Part shown: positions 41,087-52,632 of the stretch, one piece after another
Layout of the letters: each line of letters starts with the position of its first letter
How positions within the stretch are numbered: the first letter of the stretch is position 1
Assembly: GCF_036345915.1 (NCBI RefSeq)
Contig: NZ_CP107785.1
Span: 7,998,001-8,062,000, forward strand
Source: Nocardia sp. NBC_00565
Lineage (GTDB): Bacteria > Actinomycetota > Actinomycetes > Mycobacteriales > Mycobacteriaceae
DNA: 64,000 bases
Reading direction: 5' to 3'
Made by a program: the position numbers and the translations under genes
Notes under the pieces: model-generated
What the model saw: the letters and a program-made list of their open reading frames with translations, nothing else
Told to the model about the DNA's origin: nothing
Database searches by the model: none

Positions 41087-42424
41087 TCAGCCGAGCCAGT
41101 CGAGGACCGAGGCGGCGGTCCAGGACTGTTGCATGCTGCCCAGGGGTGCGCCGGTGAAGGGTTCGTAGTACTCGGCGAAGCTGCCGTCGCTGGCTTGACG
41201 CAGGCCCTCCGCGCGAAGCATGAACGAGCGTTCGGCCCAGCCACGGCGGGCGAAGACCCAGGAGAACAGCCAGCTCATGACCGGCCAGACCGGGCCGCGC
41301 CAGTATTCGCGGGAGCGGAAGTCCTTGGATACCGGTGAGGTCGACGGCGGGAGGGCATAGCGCAGGTCCGGGTGGCCGCAGAAGCGCGGACCCTCGAACA
41401 GGCGCAGCAGGCTGCGTTCGGTGTCGCGGGGCAGGCCGCCGCACAGCAGTGGGGCGAACATCGAGAGGGTTTCGGTACCGATCCAGCGTTGCAGGCGCAC
41501 GTCGAAATCCCGGGCCGCGCCGGAGCGCGCGTCGGTGGTGGCGACCACGCCCGCCCGGAACCGGTCCGCCCACGAGTGCAGGTCGCGGACATCGGCATGC
41601 GGCTGTTTGTACTCCTCGCCGATATTGGCGAGCACCTCACAGGCCAGCGAGAAGATCGCGGTCACGAAGACGTCCTCGACGGCGAAGCTCATCGAGGATG
41701 CGAGCAGGTAGTCGTCGTACCCGGCGCGGCGCATCTGCTCGACCAGCCACAGGTAGCGGTCGTATTCGCGGTCGCTCGGCCGTTGCGATGGGTCGGCGAC
41801 CACCAGCAGATCCTCGCGCTCATACGGCGGCAGGTCGCCGGGGACCACGTTCGCGTAGGCCCGGTCCCAGCGCGGCGAGTTGTCCATCCCGGATTCCCAG
41901 CCGTGGTACAGCGTGATCCGGCCACTCTCCTTGGGATCACGCGCATGGGCCAGCCAGCGATGCCAACGCACCAGATCCGGCCAGCGCCGATTCAGGAATT
42001 CCTCGGCCACCGCCCGGGTGCTGCGACCGTGGCGGCGGGAATGATCGAGGATGCGCTGCACCGCGATGGCGTGCACCGGCGGCTGGGTGATCCCGGAGGT
42101 GTCGGGTCCGTCCGGGGCATTGGCGGCCAGCTTCTTGCATTCCCAGCGGGATGGGCCGGGAAAGTAGCCGTCCACGCCGTTGGCGAAGACGATGTGCGGG
42201 ATCATCCCGTTCTTCCACTGCGCCGAGAGCAGCGTGTCCAGCTCGATGACCGCGCGCTCGACGCTCAGCGGGGCGAGTCCGACCGCGACGAAGGCGGCGT
42301 CCCAACTCCACATGTGCGGGTACAGCCGGGGCGCGGCGCTGGTCATGGTGCCCAGATCGTTGCCCCGCAGCAGGTAGGCGGCGCGGGCCGCGAGCTGTGT
42401 TGGGGTGAAACCTGGGTGTGCCAT
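41087..42424 (-). CDS. ggh: Glucosylglycerate hydrolase (GH63-like)
   Basis: A 445-residue enzyme from ATG 42424 (MAHPGFTPTQLAARAAYLLR), almost the same start as remembered Mycolicibacterium hassiacum GgH. The frame is open upstream but unmatched. The (alpha/alpha)6 barrel carries the likely acid Asp in GWESGMDNSPRWD and base Glu in FAEYYEPFTG, and the substrate loop SREYWRGPVWPV. It hydrolyses glucosylglycerate to glucose and glycerate, and is used by mycobacteria to mobilise this solute after nitrogen limitation. A glycerate kinase gene lies at 60.4 kb. Confidence 0.9.
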   Translation of the reverse strand: MAHPGFTPTQLAARAAYLLRGNDLGTMTSAAPRLYPHMWSWDAAFVAVGLAPLSVERAVIELDTLLSAQWKNGMIPHIVFANGVDGYFPGPSRWECKKLAANAPDGPDTSGITQPPVHAIAVQRILDHSRRHGRSTRAVAEEFLNRRWPDLVRWHRWLAHARDPKESGRITLYHGWESGMDNSPRWDRAYANVVPGDLPPYEREDLLVVADPSQRPSDREYDRYLWLVEQMRRAGYDDYLLASSMSFAVEDVFVTAIFSLACEVLANIGEEYKQPHADVRDLHSWADRFRAGVVATTDARSGAARDFDVRLQRWIGTETLSMFAPLLCGGLPRDTERSLLRLFEGPRFCGHPDLRYALPPSTSPVSKDFRSREYWRGPVWPVMSWLFSWVFARRGWAERSFMLRAEGLRQASDGSFAEYYEPFTGAPLGSMQQSWTAASVLDWLG

Positions 42425-42664
42425 TCCCCTATTCTGCGGTGACACCCGCAAGTACGCCCGCTCAGTGCTGTTCCGACCGATCTGCGAGCCGTCGCCAGCG
42501 GCGGCATTCGTCGTGTTCTCGTGCGGTTTGGTGGCCAGCTGGTGTGCGCCGGATCTCACTCTGCATCCCCCGTCCGTGAATCTCAGTTATTCGCTTTATG
42601 TATCAACCGCCGCGCGCCCTAGTAGTGCTACGACCCTTATCGGTTGCCGGATACCGTGAGCTGC

Positions 42665-43360
42665 ATGACCACCGCCGTGACCAGCACACCGAAGCCGACC
42701 GCGCTGATCACCGGCGCCAGCCGCGGGCTCGGCGCCGCGATCGCTCGCGAACTCGCACCGACCCATGAGCTGTTGCTCGGCGCTCGCTCGCCCGAAGCGC
42801 TGCGCGCGATCCTAGGCGAACTGCCCGGCGCGACCGGATGGGCGGTCGAGTTGACCGACTATTCCGCAGTGGCCGAAGCGGTTTCGCCGATTCGGCGGCT
42901 GGATGTGCTGGTGCACAACGCCGGTGTGGCAGATCTGGGCTCGATCGCCGAGTCGTCGGTGCAGCAGTGGCGAAATACCCTGGAAGCCAATGTGATCGCC
43001 GTTGCCGAGCTGACTCGGCTGCTATTGCCCGCGTTGCGTGCGACCAACGGTCATGTGGTGCTGATCAATTCGGGCGCCGGACTGCGGGCGAACGCGGGCT
43101 GGGCCTCGTACGCGGCGAGCAAGTTCGGGCTGCGCGCCTTCGGCGACGCATTGCGGCTGGAGGAGCCGACGCTGCGGGTGACCTCGATCCATCCCGGCCG
43201 CATCGACACCGATATGCAGCGCGAGATCATCGCCGGCGAGGGCCGCGAGTATCGGGCGGAGGAGTTCCTGCGCCCGGAGACCGTCGCGAGCACGGTGCGC
43301 GCCGCCATCGACACTCCGCGCGACGGCCATCCGACCGAGATCGTGCTCCGTCCGTACTGA
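42665..43360 (+). CDS. Short-chain dehydrogenase/reductase
   Basis: A 231-residue classical SDR. It has TGASRGLG (cofactor, about 16-23), HNAGVAD, LINSGAGLRAN (catalytic Ser) and WASYAASK (Tyr and Lys of the active site). Its missing N-terminal acidic residue after strand 2 (GARSPE) suggests NADP preference. It is divergent from ggh across a 240-base gap that has no gene and an AT-richer stretch near 42585-42605. Substrate is unknown. Confidence 0.88.
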   Translation: MTTAVTSTPKPTALITGASRGLGAAIARELAPTHELLLGARSPEALRAILGELPGATGWAVELTDYSAVAEAVSPIRRLDVLVHNAGVADLGSIAESSVQQWRNTLEANVIAVAELTRLLLPALRATNGHVVLINSGAGLRANAGWASYAASKFGLRAFGDALRLEEPTLRVTSIHPGRIDTDMQREIIAGEGREYRAEEFLRPETVASTVRAAIDTPRDGHPTEIVLRPY

Positions 43361-43557
43361 TTCGGCTCGGCGAGATTCCTATCCGGCGCAGCGCGCTCGA
43401 GTGCGGGAAATGACGAACAAATGATGTCGTTTTGTTTGCATGTTGTTCGAAGGTTCAGCTGCCGGCCAGGTCCGCTCGGTACAGTCCCGACTGTTATCTG
43501 GGCGTTACGTCAGCGGGGTGACGGGGCGCTGCTCGAGCGAAGCTAAGGGTTTGGATC

Positions 43558-44349
43558 GTGGACAGACGTCGGCTGCTGACGATGCTCGCTGCGGGGACTG
43601 CGGTGGCATTGACCGGCTGTTCGAAGGCGGTCGGGGAGCCGTTCAGCAGCGGATCCGGGCGCGGCGGGCCGATCCTGCCCGCACCCGCTCCGCTATTGCC
43701 ACCGCCCCCGATCGGGCCGAAGACGCCGATTCCGGCGCAGACGATCACCGCGCTGCCCGGGAGGGGCGCCAATCTCGCGCTGACGGTCGACGACGGCGCG
43801 AGTCCCGAGGTGGTCGGCGCTTATATCCAGTTCGCCCGGGATACCGGCGCCAGGTTCACCTTCTTCGTGACCGCGTACTACGACTCGTGGGCGATCCATC
43901 GAAACGCGTTGCGGCCCTTGGTCGATTCCGGGCAGATCCAGCTCGGCAACCACACCTGGGACCACGCGGATCTGACCAAGCTGTCGGCCGCGGGCGTGTC
44001 CTCGCAACTCGAGCGAGCGAAGTCCTTCCTGTGGAACAACTTCGGCGTCGACGGCGCGCCGTACTACCGCCCGCCGTTCGGCCGCCACAACGGCACGGTC
44101 GATCGGGTGGCCGCAGATCTCGGTTATACGGTGCCTACCATGTGGTACGGCTCGCTCTCGGACTCCGGCGTGATCACCGAGGGTTATCTGATCGAGTGCG
44201 CGCGTAAGTATTTCAACGCGCAGACCATCATCATCGGACACGCCAACGCGCCCACCGTCACGCACGTCTACGGGCAACTGGTGGACATCATCAAGGAGCG
44301 CAATCTCTCGATGGTGACCCTCAACGACGTGCTCGCGCCGCCGCGCTGA
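43558..44349 (+). CDS. Polysaccharide deacetylase lipoprotein
   Basis: A 263-residue NodB-homology protein from GTG 43558. MDRRRLLTML is a possible twin-arginine signal ending at lipobox LTGC (Cys21), then a proline-rich linker (35-60). The metal site is visible as TVDDGA (Asp-Asp) and GNHTWDH (His, His), and the product-binding arginine as YYRPPFGRHNG. It removes acetyl groups from a cell-wall glycan. It stands alone and converges with leuS. Confidence 0.88.
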   Translation: MDRRRLLTMLAAGTAVALTGCSKAVGEPFSSGSGRGGPILPAPAPLLPPPPIGPKTPIPAQTITALPGRGANLALTVDDGASPEVVGAYIQFARDTGARFTFFVTAYYDSWAIHRNALRPLVDSGQIQLGNHTWDHADLTKLSAAGVSSQLERAKSFLWNNFGVDGAPYYRPPFGRHNGTVDRVAADLGYTVPTMWYGSLSDSGVITEGYLIECARKYFNAQTIIIGHANAPTVTHVYGQLVDIIKERNLSMVTLNDVLAPPR

Positions 44350-44369
44350 CTCATCCGTGTCGAATCGCA

Positions 44370-44398
44370 CGCCCGGGCATCGGAGTGATGCCTGGGCG
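44370..44398. terminator. Hairpin between deacetylase and leuS
   Basis: Twelve-base arms (CGCCCGGGCATC with GATGCCTGGGCG) pair with one G-U and flank a five-base loop, between two convergent genes. Confidence 0.65.
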
Positions 44399-44409
44399 AG
44401 CAGGACGGC

Positions 44410-47259
<2,850 letters not shown>

Positions 47260-47477
47260 GGTCCTGCCTTCTTGTTCTCGCCGATCCCCGTCATATTTGT
47301 GTCTATCAGGGTAGAACGTCCGGGGTCAGGCACCGAAAATCGGGTTGCGGTGGACCTGTCGGGGCGGCCTGCGCGGACGAATCGTAGTGGTTGCGCAGGC
47401 TGGTTCCGGTGCGGGTGCTGACCGGTTGCGGGGGAGCGGCCCGCCGCCGCGTGGCGCCGGTGCGCTAACCTTCTCGG

Positions 47478-47885
47478 GTGTTCGTCGTCGCTCTCACCCT
47501 GTTCGTACTGGCCTTCGTGGCCCTCGCGACCGGCGTGCTCGGACTGACCGGCCGACTCCCGCGCAACCGCTTCGTCGGGGTGCACACCGAAGCGGCGCTG
47601 TACGACGAAGCGACCTTCCGCATCGCGAACCGCGTCGCCGCCCCCACCTCGGTGGCCGCGGGCGCACTCCTGTTCGCCGGCGGCCTCGTCGCTCTCGCCG
47701 CGGGCGGCTTCCCAGCAGTGATCGTGGCCGTTCTCACGGCAACCGTCGCCCTGTTCACCCTCGGCGCAGGTGCCAACGCCGCGGCCCGCGCAGTCGAGGC
47801 CCTCGTCCCCGCCGAACAGATCGGTGGCTGCGGCTCCTCCTGCGGCGCGTGCTCGCTCCGCGACGCCTGCGCCCCAACCAACTGA
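47478..47885 (+). CDS. SdpI-family small membrane protein with a cysteine-rich tail
   Basis: A 135-residue protein from GTG 47478 with three membrane helices (about 3-24, 57-78 and 82-105). GRLPRNRFVGVHTEAAL between helices 1 and 2 is the SdpI signature. The C-terminus carries GGCGSSCGACSLRDAC, four cysteines in a C-x3-C-x2-C-x5-C pattern, more like a metal or Fe-S site than the usual SdpI end. SdpI of Bacillus is an immunity protein, but the actinobacterial members are uncharacterised. It is divergent from leuS. Confidence 0.72.
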   Translation: MFVVALTLFVLAFVALATGVLGLTGRLPRNRFVGVHTEAALYDEATFRIANRVAAPTSVAAGALLFAGGLVALAAGGFPAVIVAVLTATVALFTLGAGANAAARAVEALVPAEQIGGCGSSCGACSLRDACAPTN

Positions 47886-47998
47886 GCTGGGTCTTTCCGG
47901 TTCGGGTAGTTCGGGCTTCGAATCCGCTGCCGCGAGTCCGAGGGCCAGTCGAGCTCCACTGGTCGGCGCACTCGGCTGGCGTGACGCGCCACGGTCCG

Positions 47999-48070
47999 GA
48001 TCAAGATCAGGTGGAATCTGTGGCGGTATCGGCCGAGCAGCCCCACCACCGGTTCCACCTGATCTTGATC
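47999..48070. terminator. Long convergent hairpin
   Basis: Perfect 18-base arms (GATCAAGATCAGGTGGAA and its complement) are separated by 36 bases that can form a smaller GTGG/CCAC stem. It fills the end of the gap between the SdpI-like gene and the aminotransferase gene, which converge, and likely terminates both. Confidence 0.75.
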
Positions 48071-48075
48071 TGCGG

Positions 48076-49110
48076 CTAGCGCAGTGACTCGAGCGCCCTG
48101 AGGACGGCGTTGTCGGCTTCGAGGTCACCGACGGCGATGCGGGCGCTGCCGTCGGGGTACGCCTTGGCGGCGATTCCTGCTCGGCGTAGCGCTGTTGCCA
48201 CGCCCGGGCCCGTGAGGTACAGGAAGTTGGCGTAGCTGCGGGGGACCGCGATGTGTCGGCGCAGCAGTGCGCTGCGCAGGGCCTCGCGCTGGGTGGTGAT
48301 GCGCATGATGCGTGCGGCCAATTCGGGTTCGGCGGCGTAGGACGCGGTGACCGCGGCCGCCGCCACCGAACTCACCCCGAATGGCAATTGCAGCCTGCGG
48401 ACTCGGCTGATCAACTCGCTGCGGCCGAAGGTGTAGCCGATGCGCAGTCCGGCCAGCCCGTAGGCCTTCGAAAACGTGCGCAGCACGAGCAGATTCGGAT
48501 GCCGATCCAACAGCGCGAGGGTGTCGACCTGATCGGTGGGCCCGAGGAATTCGGCATATGCCTCATCCAGGATCACCGGCACCCGCCGTGGCACCGAGCA
48601 CAGGAATGCCTTCAGCTCACTTGCCGCGATCACGGTGCCGGTCGGATTGTGCGGACGGCAGATCACCACCAGGCCGGTCCGCTTGTCGACGGCTCGCGCC
48701 ATCGCCCACAGATCCTGATTGCCCGCGGCATCGAGGGGCACCGGCACCACATCCAGCTCGGCCATCTCCGCCATGATCGGATAACCGTCGAAAGTCGGTG
48801 ATCCGTAGACGATTCCGGCGCCGGGCGTGGTCAATGCCTGGATGATCTGCATGGCCACCCCGGTCGCGCCGGAGCCGACGACCACCTGATCCGAATGCAC
48901 CCCGACATGGCTTGCGATCAGCTTCGGCAGCCGCCGCGGCAAGAACTCCGGATAGCGGTTGGCGTGCGCCAGTACACCGTTCACCGCGCGCAGTACCGAA
49001 GGCAGTGGCGGAAACGGGTTCTCGCTCAGGCTGAGGTCGAACCGCGTCTGCGTCCGCTGACTTCGGTGCTGCTGCGAGGGCCGAGACTCATCGGCCAACC
49101 GTACGGTCAT
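48076..49110 (-). CDS. PLP-dependent aminotransferase (HisC-like)
   Basis: A 344-residue class I/II aminotransferase. It has the family start LSLSENPFPPLPSVLRAV, the cofactor-binding CRPHNPTGT and DEAYAEF, the Schiff-base lysine in RTFSKAYGLAGLRIGY, and a C-terminal Arg in DGSARIAVGD for substrate carboxylate or phosphate. It is the last gene of a four-gene operon and overlaps the KAS III-like gene by four bases. It is not beside other his genes, so it more likely aminates a keto product of this pathway than histidinol phosphate. Confidence 0.82.
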   Translation of the reverse strand: MTVRLADESRPSQQHRSQRTQTRFDLSLSENPFPPLPSVLRAVNGVLAHANRYPEFLPRRLPKLIASHVGVHSDQVVVGSGATGVAMQIIQALTTPGAGIVYGSPTFDGYPIMAEMAELDVVPVPLDAAGNQDLWAMARAVDKRTGLVVICRPHNPTGTVIAASELKAFLCSVPRRVPVILDEAYAEFLGPTDQVDTLALLDRHPNLLVLRTFSKAYGLAGLRIGYTFGRSELISRVRRLQLPFGVSSVAAAAVTASYAAEPELAARIMRITTQREALRSALLRRHIAVPRSYANFLYLTGPGVATALRRAGIAAKAYPDGSARIAVGDLEADNAVLRALESLR

Positions 49111-50162
49111 CTGGCCGCACCCCAGCGGATCGCCGCGGCCCCGGCGAAGTCACCGGCGTGCGCGAACGCCGACAGCAGCACCACCGATCCGTTGCGCAGC
49201 CGACCGGCCCGGTTCTCGACATCGAGAGTTACCGGAATGCCCGCGGCGAAAAGGTTTCCGCACTGGTCGAACGTGTCCGGATGCCGTTGCGCAGGCAGCT
49301 CCAGCGCGTCGTGCCAGTTGCGCAGGAACAGTCGGTTGGGCTGGTTGGTGATGAAGGTGTCGATATCGCGGCCCTTCACCCCGATCCGGTCGCAGACCGC
49401 CAGCGCCACCTCGGGCACCAGTCGGTTGCCCCGCGCGAACACCTTGGTGATCTTCGATTCGGTGAAGCTGACGCAGCCCTCCCCCTCGCCCGGCTCCCAA
49501 TACTTGCGCTCGCCGTTGGTGGAAAATTCCATATCCCCGGCGAATTCGGGATAGGTGCGGCATTCGATATCGAGGATCGGCGCGGAATCGTTCTTGACCA
49601 GTAGTCCGACACCGCATCCGTCACCTGGCACCGGGGCCTGGGCGAGTTTGCGGATATCGGGCTGGGTGAAGACCGGGCCCGCGCAGTTCTGCGACGCCGC
49701 GATCAGCGCGGTGCGGGCGTCGGTGGTCTGCAGGATCATCCGGGCCATTGCCATCATGTGCACGAAGGCCGCGCAGCCGCCGTTGTGCATGTCGATGACG
49801 TGCTTGGGCCGCATACCGAGGCGGCGGGCCACCTCGGGTCCGCACCCCATTACCGGATTGTCCGGCAGCTGGGTGTGCGTGAGCAGCACATCGATACCCG
49901 TAATCGTCTGTGCGCCATGACGTTCGATCAGCGGCGCGACAGCGCGCTCGACCATATCCACCGCGGTCTCGTCACGGTCCACGTGGTGGCGTGCCTTGGG
50001 CGAGCGGAACATGACGTTCTTGGCCATCCGGTCGGATCGGCTGTACTGGGTGAAGTATTCGGTGCCGATCGGCGCACCTGGCAGATAGCTCGCCACATCG
50101 ACCAGGCTGACGGTCGGCAGTCCAGGGGCGTCCGGTTCAGCGGGTGTTGCGGAGTTGATCAT
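49107..50162 (-). CDS. KAS III-like acyltransferase with altered triad
   Basis: A 351-residue thiolase-fold protein of the FabH superfamily. The nucleophile is Cys130 in HNGGCAAF. The usual catalytic His position reads TNQPNR (Asn273) instead of HQAN-R, while the third residue Asn303 is kept in CGNLFAAGIP. KAS III enzymes with changed triads often transfer acyl groups to oxygen, nitrogen or other nucleophiles rather than doing decarboxylative condensation. It is third in the ThDP operon, nine bases after the SRPBCC gene. Substrates cannot be read from sequence. Confidence 0.82.
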   Translation of the reverse strand: MINSATPAEPDAPGLPTVSLVDVASYLPGAPIGTEYFTQYSRSDRMAKNVMFRSPKARHHVDRDETAVDMVERAVAPLIERHGAQTITGIDVLLTHTQLPDNPVMGCGPEVARRLGMRPKHVIDMHNGGCAAFVHMMAMARMILQTTDARTALIAASQNCAGPVFTQPDIRKLAQAPVPGDGCGVGLLVKNDSAPILDIECRTYPEFAGDMEFSTNGERKYWEPGEGEGCVSFTESKITKVFARGNRLVPEVALAVCDRIGVKGRDIDTFITNQPNRLFLRNWHDALELPAQRHPDTFDQCGNLFAAGIPVTLDVENRAGRLRNGSVVLLSAFAHAGDFAGAAAIRWGAAR

Positions 50163-50171
50163 GGCGCGGCC

Positions 50172-50831
50172 TCACTTCATCCAGTCGGGCTTGATCGGAA
50201 GGCCGTGTGCCGCCCGGTATTCGCAGATCGCCTTGAGGTTGTCCATCTCGAGCTGATGTCCGGCGGAGAACATCTCCCAGAAGTCGCCCACCCACACCGG
50301 GCGCTTCGCGGGAGCCGTTTCGGGATAAGGGTTTTCGTCGTAGAAGGGGTGCTTGCAGTTGACCCACAGCACCACCGAACCCGGCTTGTTGAACACCACC
50401 TGCGCGTCGATCACCCGCAGCAGGTAGATCATCCACAGGTGCTGGCCCTGGTCCCAGGCACAGTGGTAGTCGACGGTCATCGCGTCCTTGTGCGCGACGG
50501 TCCGGGTGAAGATCTTGGTCTCGGGTCCGAGCCGGTCGTAGGCCAGCCACAACCCCGGCTCCTCGGATTCGACGAATCCGCGCAGGCTATAGGTCCATTC
50601 CTCCAGAGACCTGGTGTCGGCGAGGTACTCGTACACATCCTCCGGCGGTGCCTCGATATAGGCCTGCACAGGGCAGTATTCGCCGAAGATCTGGTCGTGC
50701 GGGTACACCGACCGCAGCATGTCCATGATGATCGGGGTGGTTGCGTCTTTGTCGGAGTTCTCGATTCGCAGCACACCGGGAACCTCGTCCTCCGGAATAT
50801 CGCTGAGCGCGGGCAGGGAGCTGGTTGTCAC
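50172..50831 (-). CDS. SRPBCC (START-like) family protein
   Basis: A 219-residue protein from GTG 50831, with a strong AGGAGG seven bases upstream. The core VQAYIEAPPEDVYEYLADTR and the helix ending EEW are typical of the SRPBCC/polyketide-cyclase fold with a deep hydrophobic pocket. C-terminal segments are AGHQLEMDNLKAICEYRAAH. It is second in the operon, 11 bases after the ThDP gene. In biosynthetic clusters such proteins cyclise, dehydrate or carry hydrophobic intermediates. Confidence 0.78.
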   Translation of the reverse strand: MTTSSLPALSDIPEDEVPGVLRIENSDKDATTPIIMDMLRSVYPHDQIFGEYCPVQAYIEAPPEDVYEYLADTRSLEEWTYSLRGFVESEEPGLWLAYDRLGPETKIFTRTVAHKDAMTVDYHCAWDQGQHLWMIYLLRVIDAQVVFNKPGSVVLWVNCKHPFYDENPYPETAPAKRPVWVGDFWEMFSAGHQLEMDNLKAICEYRAAHGLPIKPDWMK

Positions 50832-50842
50832 GCCTTTTCCTC

Positions 50843-52531
50843 CTATGTTGCGAGCTTGTCCAACGTCGCGAGAAACGGGATGAACGGTGGAACTTCGTCG
50901 GGGTCGACGTCGATCGAAATGAACGACGGCCCTTCGGTTTCGACGCATCGCCCCAGTGCGATGGCCAGGTCTGCGGTAGTACGGACGGAGTAGGTGGGAA
51001 GTTCAGGGAACATCGCATCGATGCCGGCGCCCAGCTGGGCGGGCCGAAATCGGTTGAAGCTGTAGCGATCCTGGTAATAGAGCTGTTCGCGGGTGACGCA
51101 CATGGCGTGCGCGTTGTTGTTGAGCACGATGAAGGTGAGCGGCAGCTGGTGCTCGATCGCGGTGTGCAACTCCATGCCGTGCATGTAGAACGCGCCGTCA
51201 CCGGCGATGACCACGGTGTGCCTGGTGCCGTACGGTCCGCGCCGGCGCGCGAAGGCGGAACCTATTGCCGCGCCGAAGGCGTAGCCCATCCCGCCCATGC
51301 CGAGCGCGACCACGAATCGGCCGCCGCGCGGTACCCGCAGATGGTGCACCACCGCCGCGCCGGTATTGCCCGCGTCCGCGAAGACGTCGGTGCCCTCGGG
51401 CAGTAGCGCCTCGATCGTCTCGACCAGCTCGCGGTAGCGCAGGCCGGGGCCGCTCGCGTCGGGCACACGCAACGGTGTGAGCGCGTGTGGTGGATGCGGG
51501 CGGTGGTGGCTCGATGTCGTGGTGTCGCCGGTGAATTCATCCGCGAGGGCGACCAGATCGCGCGCGAGGTCGGTGCTGGTGGCGTGGATCGCGGACAGAT
51601 ACGGCGCGCTGACGCCGAGGTGCGCGACGGTGCGGTCGGCGAGCAGCTCGTCCAACCCGGTGCGCGCGGTGATCGGCATCGGCGTCCCGACGATCAGGCA
51701 CAGCGCCGCCGAGCGCAGTGCCGCCGACAGCTCCGGATGTCCCATGCTGCCTGCGACGCCGCAGAACGCCGGGTCGGTGTTGTCGTAGGTGTCCTTGGCG
51801 TCGGGGGCGACACCTACCCTCGCGTCCAATGCGTGGGCCAGCGCGGCGAGTTCGCCGCGGGCATCGTCGCGCGCCACCTGATCGCCCGCGATGATCACGA
51901 TCTTGCCGACCTTGCGGGCCGCGGTCAGCGCCGCGCGCACTCGAGCCAGGCCGTTCTCATCGCGTCGGTGCGTAGGCGCCGTCAACCGGAACGGCGGGAT
52001 ATCGCCGATATCGCTCTGTTGCACATCCTTGGGCAGCAGTAGGACGGCGGGCCCGCCGTGCCGGGCGCCGGCGACCGCCCTGATCACCTTGTCGGGCAGG
52101 TCGGCGGCGGTCTCCACGCGGGCGCAGTACTGGGTGATCTCGCTGAACATCCGGGCCGCGTCGATGGTGCCCGCGAGTCCGCTGGAGTCCTGGAACGCGC
52201 CGTTGCCCTCGAGCGCGGTCGGCGGCTGGCCGACCAGGGCCAGTACCGGCACCCGGGACGCATACGATTCGGCAAGTCCGGCAACGAGATTCATCGCACC
52301 GCCGCCAGAAGTGGCGGCTACGACACCGAGTCCACCGGTCGAGCGCGCGTATCCGTCGGCCATGGTGGCGGCCGAAAACTCGTGCTTGGCAATGATTCCG
52401 GCGACATCGTAGGGCGCGTCGAAGAGCGCGTCGTACAGGTCCTCGATGTTCGCGCCGTCGACGCCGAAGATATGTCGCACACCCAGGGTCGAGACCGCCC
52501 GGACCAGATAATCAACGACCCTGCTCGGCAT
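50843..52531 (-). CDS. Thiamine-diphosphate-dependent enzyme (acetolactate-synthase fold)
   Basis: A 562-residue ThDP enzyme from ATG 52531 with GAGAGGAG seven bases upstream. The proton-relay Glu51 lies in IIAKHEFSAA. The ThDP/magnesium motif runs from GDGAFYMHGM (444) to LNNNAH (475). The FAD-type middle domain is reduced and lacks a clear FAD pattern, so it may be cofactor-simple like benzaldehyde lyase or phosphonopyruvate-type decarboxylases. It is first in a four-gene operon. Expected chemistry is decarboxylation of a 2-keto acid with or without carboligation. It is not ilvB, since no ilvN or other branched-chain genes are near. Confidence 0.83.
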   Translation of the reverse strand: MPSRVVDYLVRAVSTLGVRHIFGVDGANIEDLYDALFDAPYDVAGIIAKHEFSAATMADGYARSTGGLGVVAATSGGGAMNLVAGLAESYASRVPVLALVGQPPTALEGNGAFQDSSGLAGTIDAARMFSEITQYCARVETAADLPDKVIRAVAGARHGGPAVLLLPKDVQQSDIGDIPPFRLTAPTHRRDENGLARVRAALTAARKVGKIVIIAGDQVARDDARGELAALAHALDARVGVAPDAKDTYDNTDPAFCGVAGSMGHPELSAALRSAALCLIVGTPMPITARTGLDELLADRTVAHLGVSAPYLSAIHATSTDLARDLVALADEFTGDTTTSSHHRPHPPHALTPLRVPDASGPGLRYRELVETIEALLPEGTDVFADAGNTGAAVVHHLRVPRGGRFVVALGMGGMGYAFGAAIGSAFARRRGPYGTRHTVVIAGDGAFYMHGMELHTAIEHQLPLTFIVLNNNAHAMCVTREQLYYQDRYSFNRFRPAQLGAGIDAMFPELPTYSVRTTADLAIALGRCVETEGPSFISIDVDPDEVPPFIPFLATLDKLAT

Positions 52532-52632
52532 CGACACTCCTCTCGAGGTAATCGGCAGTGCGATGTGCACATGCGCGACCGCACACCGCGTACACGTGAA
52601 CTACGAGTTGGACTGCCGAGCGGTTCAATGCT

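Noticed and set aside
47465..48058. A 197-residue open frame on the minus strand opposite the SdpI-like gene
   Set aside because: It runs through a long terminator-like inverted repeat and antisense to a recognisable gene, and it has no ribosome-binding site or domain.
48076..49110. Assignment of the HisC-like aminotransferase to histidine biosynthesis
   Set aside because: It is co-transcribed with a KAS III-like enzyme and a ThDP enzyme, with no his genes around, so context favours another keto substrate.
50843..52531. Assignment of the ThDP enzyme as acetolactate synthase IlvB
   Set aside because: No ilvN or branched-chain genes are near, the middle domain lacks a clear FAD pattern, and the operon partners point to a dedicated pathway.
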